Part shown: positions 1 through 4,781 of the stretch, piece after piece
How positions within the stretch are numbered: the stretch's first letter is position 1
Layout: each line of letters begins with the position of its first letter
Assembly: GCA_017645485.1 (NCBI GenBank)
Contig: JAGCOI010000044.1
Location: 1-8,005, forward strand
Direction of reading: 5' to 3'
Length of the DNA stretch: 8,005 nt
Source: Alphaproteobacteria bacterium
GTDB lineage: Bacteria > Pseudomonadota > Alphaproteobacteria > RF32 > CAG-239
Position numbers and translations under genes: made by a program
Notes under the pieces: generated by a model
What the model was told of the DNA's origin: nothing
The model's input: the letters and a program-made list of their open reading frames with translations, nothing else
Databases searched by the model: none

Positions 1-131
1 ATTGAAAAAGCACTGACCTGAACACCGAGCAAACGGGCAATTAAAAAATGCCCGAATTCATGCACAAAAACAAGTATGGATAAAAGAACGATAAAAGGTA
101 TAATATAATATATTAAATTAACAAACCACAT
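1..131 (-). CDS. rseP: RseP-family site-2 zinc metalloprotease, N-terminal fragment (cut by window edge)
   Basis: Only the first 43 codons are in the window; the gene continues beyond base 1. The translation opens with a hydrophobic membrane segment (about residues 5-23) running straight into HEFGH at residues 24-28 (bases 62-48). This is the HExxH zinc-binding motif of M50 site-2 proteases. It is followed by an IARLLGVQV stretch like the FWVARRCGV stretch of E. coli RseP, whose HEFGH lies at about residue 22, so the chosen ATG fits the family. RseP is an inner-membrane protease that cleaves transmembrane anti-sigma factors and leftover signal peptides. The start lies 12 bases after the cdsA stop, with an AGGA (145-142) ten bases upstream, so it is the last visible gene of the pyrH operon. 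The PDZ domain and the second zinc-ligand motif are outside the window. Confidence 0.88.
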   Translation of the reverse strand, partial: MWFVNLIYYIIPFIVLLSILVFVHEFGHFLIARLLGVQVSAFS

Positions 132-143
132 TCCTTTATCATC

Positions 144-980
144 CTAAAAAATATACGCAAACAAAAAATACACGAAAGGTGCGGCAAAAATAAGCCCGTC
201 GATACGATCAAAAACACCGCCGTGCCCCGGAATCAGATTAGATGAATCTTTTAAGTTTAAATGACGCTTAATTGAAGACTCTATCAAATCACCGATTTGA
301 GAAACGGCCGCAATCAAGCCGGCAAAAATAGCATATGTAATTTCGGCACGTGCATTCAAGACCATACCCGTCGATGACCTCAAAACGTAAAAATAAAATT
401 CACTGACGGCAACCGCCAAAACAATACCGCCGATAAGGCCTGACCATGTTTTATTCGGGCTGATGGAAGGTGCCAATTTCGGTCCTTTAAGATTTGTACC
501 CACAATATATGCGCCCACATCCATAGACCATACACTCAGCAAAAACCAAAGCGTTAAATAAAAATTATACGGCGCATACGGCGTAATATCATGATAAAGC
601 CACATCATCGAAGCAATACCTACCGAAATATAAGGCACACCGAGCGTTAATAAAAACATGTGTTTTTCTTTGCGTGCTTTTAAATAAACAAACAATGTTG
701 AAAAAACAATCGTCAATACAATTGCCTGAGATTCATACAAAAAGACTGATGTTGCCAAAGACAACACATATGCCCCGAAATAGACCATCGGTTTTGAAGA
801 CGGCACCATCGTTGCCCATTCAAACGCAAGCAAAACACCCACCGTCAAGGTTAAAACATCAACATACGGATACCCGCTCCACAATGCCCCTATCACAATC
901 GGCAACATCACAAGCGTCGTTAAAATGCGTTTTTGTAAACTGCTCATTTTTTTTGTTTCATTCTTCTTCGATTTTACCAT
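144..980 (-). CDS. cdsA: Phosphatidate cytidylyltransferase (CDP-diacylglycerol synthase)
   Basis: This 278-residue polytopic membrane protein condenses CTP with phosphatidic acid to give CDP-diacylglycerol, the branch-point precursor of bacterial phospholipids. The family signature is intact near the C-terminus: KR at 238-239, KD at 244-245, IPGHGG at 250-255 and DRID at 258-261. Upstream are SPNKTWSG (174-181) and D154 in the conserved D-x-G-A-Y stretch. Hydrophobic segments cover most of the protein. Length is normal for CdsA. I keep the ATG at 980, which overlaps the end of uppS by 23 bases, because GAGGA (994-990) sits nine bases upstream of it. The later ATG at 947 has only a distant purine stretch. 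The short, lysine-rich N-terminus is probably cytoplasmic. The overlap suggests translational coupling with uppS. Confidence 0.95.
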   Translation of the reverse strand: MVKSKKNETKKMSSLQKRILTTLVMLPIVIGALWSGYPYVDVLTLTVGVLLAFEWATMVPSSKPMVYFGAYVLSLATSVFLYESQAIVLTIVFSTLFVYLKARKEKHMFLLTLGVPYISVGIASMMWLYHDITPYAPYNFYLTLWFLLSVWSMDVGAYIVGTNLKGPKLAPSISPNKTWSGLIGGIVLAVAVSEFYFYVLRSSTGMVLNARAEITYAIFAGLIAAVSQIGDLIESSIKRHLNLKDSSNLIPGHGGVFDRIDGLIFAAPFVYFLFAYIF

Positions 981-1668
981 ATCTTCTTTTCCTCGTTTGG
1001 TATGTTTCCATAATTTGTTTCAGTTCCGTTGCCGTAAAATCGGGCCACAGCGTCGGTGTAAAGAAAAACTCGGCATACGCCAATTGCCAAAGCAAATAGT
1101 TGCTGAGCCTTTGCTCTCCGCTTGTTCTGATTAAAATATCCGGATCCGGAATATCTTTTGTATAAAGCGCATCTGAAATTGTTTTTTCATCAACATCTTC
1201 GGGACTAATCTCGCCTTTTTTAATTTTCATACCGAGTGCACGCACCCCGTGCACAATTTCGGCACGCGAGCCATAACTTAAAGCAATAACAAGCGTTGCC
1301 GCCGTATTGTTTTTCGTTAAATTTTCAAGTTCGTTCATTTTCGAAACGATGTCATCTGCAAGCATGTCGCGCTCACCGATAAAACGAATACGAATATTTT
1401 CCTTATCAAGCTTTTCAAAATCTCGCGATAAATATTGTCGCAACAAATTCATCAACGCATTAACCTCACTTTGCGGACGCTTCCAGTTTTCGGTTGAAAA
1501 AGCATATATCGTTAAATATTTTACCCCGATATTTTTGGCGGCCTTGGCAATATCCATCACAACCTCGGCCCCTTTCTTATGTCCGGCCGTACGCGGCAGA
1601 TTACGTTTTACGGCCCAACGTCCGTTGCCGTCCATGATAATAGCGATATGTTCCAAAGCGTTTGCCAT
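958..1668 (-). CDS. uppS: Isoprenyl transferase / undecaprenyl diphosphate synthase
   Basis: This 236-residue cis-prenyltransferase adds isopentenyl units to farnesyl diphosphate to make undecaprenyl diphosphate, the lipid carrier for peptidoglycan and surface polysaccharides. The first signature DGNGRW is at residues 13-18, with catalytic Asp13. STENWKRP follows at about 58-65. The C-terminal signature DPDILIRTSGEQRLSN spans 175-190 and supplies the conserved Arg and Ser ligands for isopentenyl diphosphate, with WQLAYAE after it. Length is normal for the family. The ATG follows the frr stop by eight bases. Its probable ribosome site, AGGTG, lies inside the last two frr codons and the stop, which points to coupling with frr. 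The 3' end overlaps cdsA by 23 bases. Confidence 0.96.
   Translation of the reverse strand: MANALEHIAIIMDGNGRWAVKRNLPRTAGHKKGAEVVMDIAKAAKNIGVKYLTIYAFSTENWKRPQSEVNALMNLLRQYLSRDFEKLDKENIRIRFIGERDMLADDIVSKMNELENLTKNNTAATLVIALSYGSRAEIVHGVRALGMKIKKGEISPEDVDEKTISDALYTKDIPDPDILIRTSGEQRLSNYLLWQLAYAEFFFTPTLWPDFTATELKQIMETYQTRKRRYGKIEEE
990..994 (-). promoter_or_regulatory. Shine-Dalgarno that decides the cdsA start
   Basis: GAGGA read on the minus strand lies nine bases before the ATG at 980, inside the last codons of uppS. The alternative in-frame ATG at 947 lacks a well-placed site, so this element supports the longer CdsA and an overlapping gene junction. Confidence 0.6.
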
Positions 1669-1676
1669 ATAAATTT

Positions 1677-2240
1677 CTACACCTGCATAATGTCTTTTTC
1701 TTTTAAGGCAAACATTTCATCAACTTTTTTAACCGCATCATCGGTCAATTTTTGAATATCATTTTCAGCCTTTTTCTCTTCATCTTCAGAAATGAGATTA
1801 TCTTTCTTAAGTTTTTTAACTTCATCTAAACTGTCGCGACGAATATTGCGCAAAGCAACTTTGTTTTGTTCGGCATATTTGCCCGCAATCTTAGACAATT
1901 CTTTACGACGTTCTTCGCTCAACGGCGGCACCGGAATACGAATAAGCGTACCGTCAACGGCCGGATTTAATCCCAAATCGCTTTCTCTTAAAGCCTTCTC
2001 CACATTTTTAACAAGTGATTTATCCCAAATGCTCACACTGATTGTTCTTGCATCCGGTGTCGAAACGGTACCGACTTGCGCAATCGGCGAAAACGAACCG
2101 TACGCTTCAATCATAATACCGTCAAGCAAACCGGCATGTGCTCTGCCCGCGCGCAAAGAGCCGAAATCCGCCTTAAGCGATTCCAATGTTTTTTCCATAC
2201 GTATCGAAGCATCTTCTTTTATTTGTTTTACGTCAGACAT
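1677..2240 (-). CDS. frr: Ribosome recycling factor
   Basis: This 187-residue protein (the family is about 185) splits the post-termination ribosome together with EF-G. The N-terminal helix leads to LRAGRA (29-34). The beta domain carries STPDARTISVSIWDKS (60-75) and NPAVDGTLIRIPVPP (92-106). The C-terminal helices start with SEERRKELSKIAGKYAE and carry VALRNIRRD (128-136), including the conserved arginines that contact 23S rRNA. The C-terminus KEKDIMQV is typical of alphaproteobacterial RRF. The ATG at 2240 has a strong AAGAAAGGA six bases upstream, in the 12-base gap after pyrH. Position between pyrH and uppS is the standard arrangement in Proteobacteria. Confidence 0.97.
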   Translation of the reverse strand: MSDVKQIKEDASIRMEKTLESLKADFGSLRAGRAHAGLLDGIMIEAYGSFSPIAQVGTVSTPDARTISVSIWDKSLVKNVEKALRESDLGLNPAVDGTLIRIPVPPLSEERRKELSKIAGKYAEQNKVALRNIRRDSLDEVKKLKKDNLISEDEEKKAENDIQKLTDDAVKKVDEMFALKEKDIMQV

Positions 2241-2252
2241 ATTTTTCCTTTC

Positions 2253-2966
2253 TTAATTTTGAATAATCGTCAATTTTCCTTCACCGCAAACGGCATTTAC
2301 GAAAGCGTCCTTGTTTTGAATCTTAAAAACAACAACCGGAACCGAGCTTTCTTTGGCAAGTGTTACGGCAGTTAAATCCATCACGCGCAGATTTTTATTT
2401 AACACTTCGTCATAACAAACTTTTTCATAACGCACCGCATCAGGATTTGTTTTCGGATCGGCGCTGTACACACCGTCAACCTGCGTACCTTTTAACAAGG
2501 CATCACACTTCATTTCACAGGCACGCAATGCGGCGGCCGTATCCGTCGTAAAATAAGGGTTGCCCGTACCGCCCGCAAAAATAATAACACGTTTACGTGC
2601 AAGATGTTTAAGTGCTCTGCGATACATATAAGGTTCGCACACCTGCGGCACATTCAATCCGGACATCACACGCACCGAAACGCCGACTTTTTCCAAAGCA
2701 TCTTGCAAATAAAGCGCATTCATAACCGTACCGAGCATACCGACCTGATCGGCAACACTGCGGTTAATACCGAACGATGCCTCTTTTGCGCCCCGAAAAA
2801 TATTGCCGCCGCCCACAACAATACATACCTCAACGCCCATATCATATACGTTTTTAATATCATTTGCCATTTTTTGCAGCACTTCCGGCGCCATACCGAA
2901 AGCTTTTTCGCCCATCAGAGCCTCGCCCGAAATTTTAATCAAAACGCGCTTATATAAAGGTTGCAT
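2253..2966 (-). CDS. pyrH: UMP kinase (uridylate kinase)
   Basis: This 237-residue amino-acid-kinase-family enzyme phosphorylates UMP to UDP with ATP in pyrimidine nucleotide synthesis and is usually a hexamer regulated by GTP and UTP. Visible motifs are KISGEAL (11-17), the glycine loop VGGGNIFRG (51-59), ADQVGMLGTVMNAL (72-85), the UMP-binding GTGNPYFTTDTAAA (133-146), and KGTQVDGVYSADP (159-171) of the nucleotide site. Length matches the family. The ATG at 2966 has AAAGGA about nine bases upstream. It is the first gene of the operon here. The usual upstream partner tsf is absent and replaced by a divergent phosphoesterase, so pyrH should have its own promoter in 2967-3060. Confidence 0.97.
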   Translation of the reverse strand: MQPLYKRVLIKISGEALMGEKAFGMAPEVLQKMANDIKNVYDMGVEVCIVVGGGNIFRGAKEASFGINRSVADQVGMLGTVMNALYLQDALEKVGVSVRVMSGLNVPQVCEPYMYRRALKHLARKRVIIFAGGTGNPYFTTDTAAALRACEMKCDALLKGTQVDGVYSADPKTNPDAVRYEKVCYDEVLNKNLRVMDLTAVTLAKESSVPVVVFKIQNKDAFVNAVCGEGKLTIIQN

Positions 2967-2995
2967 GCTTTTTTTTCCTTTATTGTTGATGGCTT

Positions 2996-3024
2996 AATAT
3001 GACAGATTTTCAGGCGATTGTCAT
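2996..3024 (-). promoter_or_regulatory. Candidate promoter of the pyrH operon
   Basis: Read on the minus strand, ATGACA (3024-3019; five of six matches to TTGACA) is followed after 17 bases by CATATT (3001-2996; four of six matches to TATAAT). Transcription would start near 2989, giving a leader of about 23 bases before the pyrH ATG. An inverted pair of ATGACA/TGTCAT hexamers (2999-3004 and 3019-3024) overlaps this promoter. A second -10-like TATGAT at 3028-3023 lacks a good -35. Confidence 0.35.
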
Positions 3025-3041
3025 CATATTTCTTAAACCTC

Positions 3042-3071
3042 TTCACAGTTTTTATTCAAAAAAAATATACT
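3042..3071 (+). promoter_or_regulatory. Candidate promoter of the metallophosphoesterase gene
   Basis: TTCACA (3042-3047, five of six) and TATACT (3066-3071, five of six) are separated by 18 bases, pointing at the gene starting at 3124. The start site would be near 3078, with a leader of about 45 bases. A weaker overlapping alternative is TTGCTA (3071-3076) with TATAAA (3093-3098). The surrounding DNA is very AT-rich, so chance matches are a real risk. Confidence 0.4.
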
Positions 3072-3123
3072 TGCTATCTTTGCAAAAATAAATATAAATA
3101 GGAGAAGATAAAGTGGGGTTTTC

Positions 3124-3957
3124 ATGAAATTCTTGTTTACTGCAGATTTGCATGGTAATGAATTACAATATAAAAAAATATTTGACCATTTAAATAATGA
3201 AAACTTTGATTTGATCATATTGGGCGGTGATTTATCCCCGAAATCAAAAGATAAAAGAAACCCGACAGAACAAAAAAATTTTTTCAAACAAATCTTTTTT
3301 GAACATACAAAAAGCGCCAAGGTTCCTACATTTCTGATTTTGGGAAATGATGACTACCGCCAAAATTTATTCTTTTTAAAAGAACATGAAAAACAAAATA
3401 ATTTTCAACTCATTGACGAACCTCAGAAAATTGAAAAGTATACCTTTGTCGGTTATTCTTATGTCCCATACACCCCCTTTGTTTGGAAAGATTGGGAACG
3501 GCGTGATTTAGCAACAGATAAACAGCAAAATTTGAGAGAAGATGTTTTAAAAATCGGTAAAATAGATTTTGATAAACCATACAATATTTTAGAAGATTTT
3601 TCAAAGCACAGCATTGAAGAAGATTTGAATACTTTATGTCAAAATATTAATACGCAACAGTTGATATTAATTACGCACACACCGCCGATTAATACGGTTT
3701 GCGATTTAACGAAAGATAAAAACGGTCAATTAAGGCATATCGGCAGTCAGGCCGTACGTTCGTTTATTGAAGCAAAACAGCCTCTTTTAACTTTGCATGG
3801 TCATATTCATGACAGCGTCATTAATTCAAAGCAATATATGTGCAATATCGGCCGTACAATTACGGCAACCGTGGGCAACGACCATTTAACAAACGAAGTA
3901 TTTGCGCTTGAAGTCACATTAAGCAACACCATCAATATCAAAAGGATAAAGATATAA
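3124..3957 (+). CDS. Calcineurin-like metallophosphoesterase, Icc-related (COG2129-like)
   Basis: This 277-residue protein has the full set of dinuclear-metal motifs of the calcineurin-like phosphoesterase fold: DLH (D8, H10), GGDL (D36), GNDD (N75), HTPP (H185) and GHIH (H227, H229). The stretch VGYSYVPYTPFVWKDWE (109-125) and the GSQAVRSFIE segment before the last motif resemble the Icc-related group that includes Thermus TT1561. The substrate is unknown; these proteins hydrolyse phosphodiesters or nucleotides. No signal peptide or membrane segment is seen, so it is probably cytoplasmic. It is divergent from pyrH. Only ATG 3124 is possible, since an in-frame TAA lies at 3109. Its ribosome site is odd: GTGGGG five bases upstream, while a better AGGAG lies 19 bases upstream. 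Hand-counted G+C over 3121-3420 is about 28%, against about 51% over 2521-2820 in pyrH, which suggests separate acquisition. Confidence 0.85.
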   Translation: MKFLFTADLHGNELQYKKIFDHLNNENFDLIILGGDLSPKSKDKRNPTEQKNFFKQIFFEHTKSAKVPTFLILGNDDYRQNLFFLKEHEKQNNFQLIDEPQKIEKYTFVGYSYVPYTPFVWKDWERRDLATDKQQNLREDVLKIGKIDFDKPYNILEDFSKHSIEEDLNTLCQNINTQQLILITHTPPINTVCDLTKDKNGQLRHIGSQAVRSFIEAKQPLLTLHGHIHDSVINSKQYMCNIGRTITATVGNDHLTNEVFALEVTLSNTINIKRIKI

Positions 3958-4039
3958 CAGCACAATAACACTAAAAAAGTTGAGCAAAAACATCAAAATC
4001 CAAAAAAATAAAAACAAACCTTTTTTCTTAATTTTTTAA

Positions 4040-4068
4040 TTGTTTTTTTAGCTTCCCTACGATATACT
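4040..4068 (+). promoter_or_regulatory. Candidate promoter of the structured RNA
   Basis: TATACT (4063-4068) matches the -10 consensus in five of six positions. A TTGTTT (4040-4045) lies 17 bases upstream and matches the -35 only in its TTG. Strong T-tracts lie just upstream (4021-4049). The predicted start near 4075 falls exactly at the foot of the first hairpin, as expected for a stable non-coding RNA whose transcript begins with structure. Confidence 0.5.
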
Positions 4069-4138
4069 GATTTGCAAGGCGATAGTTTTTATCGCCTGCA
4101 CCGCTAAGGTGCGGGGTTTTCAACGACCCTCATAACAC

Positions 4139-4173
4139 TGGCAGTGGATATCTGCCAAACAATAAATATATCC
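4139..4173 (+). other. H-type RNA pseudoknot inside the structured RNA
   Basis: Stem 1 is TGGCAG (4139-4144) with CTGCCA (4152-4157). The hairpin loop carries GGATAT (4146-4151), exactly complementary to ATATCC (4168-4173). This gives a second six-pair stem stacked directly on the first, with a one-base first loop (T4145) and a ten-base A-rich crossing loop (4158-4167). These proportions are those of classical H-type pseudoknots. The last two bases of stem 2 compete with the first pairs of the next hairpin, which would still keep five pairs. Confidence 0.55.
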
Positions 4174-4265
4174 CCGACTCATCGGTCGGGGAGCTTACGG
4201 TGTATGTTCAAGGTTTGCCTAAAGGCCGTAAGAGTCATTGTGTTATGTGATTGTTGAACTCCCTG

Positions 4266-4290
4266 ACCGCCTCCAAAGGTGGTTTTTTTT
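4266..4290 (+). terminator. Rho-independent terminator of the structured RNA
   Basis: CCGCCT (4267-4272) pairs with AGGTGG (4277-4282) around a CCAA loop; there is one G-U pair, and A4266 can add another pair with the first T. Eight T residues follow (4283-4290). It ends only five bases before the Shine-Dalgarno of the gene at 4308, so it either ends an independent RNA or acts as an attenuator for that gene. Confidence 0.85.
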
Positions 4291-4295
4291 ATTTT

Positions 4296-4302
4296 AAGGG
4301 GG
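4296..4302 (+). promoter_or_regulatory. Shine-Dalgarno of the SLOG-family gene
   Basis: AAGGGGG lies five bases before ATG 4308. It decides the start: an in-frame ATG at 4251 is upstream but would translate through the terminator hairpin and has no ribosome site, so the shorter 157-residue protein is preferred. Confidence 0.75.
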
Positions 4303-4307
4303 TAAAA

Positions 4308-4781
4308 ATGGGGAAAATTTGCACATTTTTCGGCAGGCGGGATGTCTGGATTAAAGAACGCGATGAAGATTTAAAACAAAAAATAAAAACAACCGTTATC
4401 ACACTCATTGAAAATGAAGGTGTAGACACATTTTATGTCGGCGGACACGGCCGGTTCGATTTTTTGGCAGGCGAAGTAACGCGTGCATTAAAGCAACAAT
4501 ATCCGTTTATTCAAACATGGCTGATTATGGCTTACGGCTCGCAGCTTCACCAAAAACGACTCACACCGTTTGATGTTTTTCTTTTTCCGAAACAAGCCGA
4601 ATGTTGCAAAAAATTATATGCCATACCGGCACGCAATCAATACATGGCCTCTCACGCCGATTTCATCATAGCTTATGTTGACTCATACGGCGGTGCTTAC
4701 AAAGCCGTGAAATATGCCTTAAAAAAAGAAAAAAACGTTATCAATCTCGGCTCGTGGGATTTAATTGAAGATTTACCCTAA
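4308..4781 (+). CDS. SLOG-superfamily (DUF1273/YpsA-like) Rossmann-fold protein
   Basis: This 157-residue protein resembles small SLOG-superfamily proteins related to YpsA and DprA/LOG, which bind nucleotides or nucleotide derivatives. The first strand ends in CTFFGRRD (5-12), where relatives usually have FGHRD. A glycine-rich YVGGHGRFD (43-51) follows, then LAGEVTRALKQQYP (53-66). The second conserved block has RN (109-110), ADFIIAYVD (117-125) and GGAYKAVKYA (128-137). No signal peptide or membrane segment is seen. The substrate and role are unknown. No promoter is visible between it and the RNA terminator, so it probably depends on read-through from 4040-4068. Its TAA overlaps the TAG of convergent prfC by two bases. 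Relatives are common in phage and accessory regions, but nothing phage-like is adjacent. Family assignment is by motif memory only. Confidence 0.7.
   Translation: MGKICTFFGRRDVWIKERDEDLKQKIKTTVITLIENEGVDTFYVGGHGRFDFLAGEVTRALKQQYPFIQTWLIMAYGSQLHQKRLTPFDVFLFPKQAECCKKLYAIPARNQYMASHADFIIAYVDSYGGAYKAVKYALKKEKNVINLGSWDLIEDLP

Larger units (their letters stand above)
4074..4290 (+). ncRNA. Unassigned structured RNA of about 215 nt with pseudoknot and terminator
   Basis: This stretch has no convincing coding frame of its own but dense, nested complementarity. The 5' hairpin is AGGCGATA (4077-4084) with TATCGCCT (4090-4097), extended by UGC/GCA around one bulged A. A small hairpin GCACC/GGTGC (4098-4102/4108-4112) may compete with it. 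The closing stem pairs 4112-4116 with 4261-4265, TTCAAC (4119-4124) with GTTGAA (4253-4258), and CATAACAC (4131-4138) with GTGTTATG (4240-4247). Inside lie a pseudoknot (4139-4173), hairpin CCCCGAC/GTCGGGG (4172-4178/4185-4191) and hairpin CTTACGG/CCGTAAG (4194-4200/4226-4232). A terminator ends it. A promoter-like -10 box sits just upstream. I do not recognise tmRNA, RNase P RNA, SRP RNA, 6S RNA or a known riboswitch. It could be a trans-acting RNA or the leader of the downstream SLOG gene; ends are inferred. Confidence 0.7.

Noticed and set aside
925..1672. Plus-strand open frames opposite uppS and cdsA
   Set aside because: They are antisense shadows of genes with complete family motifs and show no coherent protein features.
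2604..2957. 117-codon plus-strand frame opposite pyrH
   Set aside because: His- and Arg-rich composition is typical of a reversed reading of a real gene; pyrH is certain here.
3033..3320. Open frame of 95 codons on the minus strand upstream of pyrH
   Set aside because: It lies mostly antisense to the well-supported metallophosphoesterase, has low-complexity Phe/Lys/Ser-rich content and no recognisable motif.
3958..4039. Terminator for the phosphoesterase gene in the A/T-rich tract
   Set aside because: Only loose A-tract/T-tract complementarity is present, without a G-C stem, so I do not call one.
4074..4290. 6S RNA identity for the structured RNA
   Set aside because: A 5' hairpin lies outside the closing stem, the interior is branched rather than rod-like, and the usual neighbours (zapA, 5-formyltetrahydrofolate cyclo-ligase) are missing. 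A divergent 6S cannot be fully excluded without a covariance search.
4074..4290. Two-piece tmRNA, RNase P RNA or SRP RNA
   Set aside because: No tag reading frame like ANDN, no T-arm or CCA end, no RNase P P4 core and no SRP GGAAGGAAGCAG-type loop are visible.
4251..4307. Longer N-terminus for the SLOG protein from the ATG at 4251
   Set aside because: It would translate through the terminator hairpin, has no ribosome site, and adds residues outside the conserved fold.
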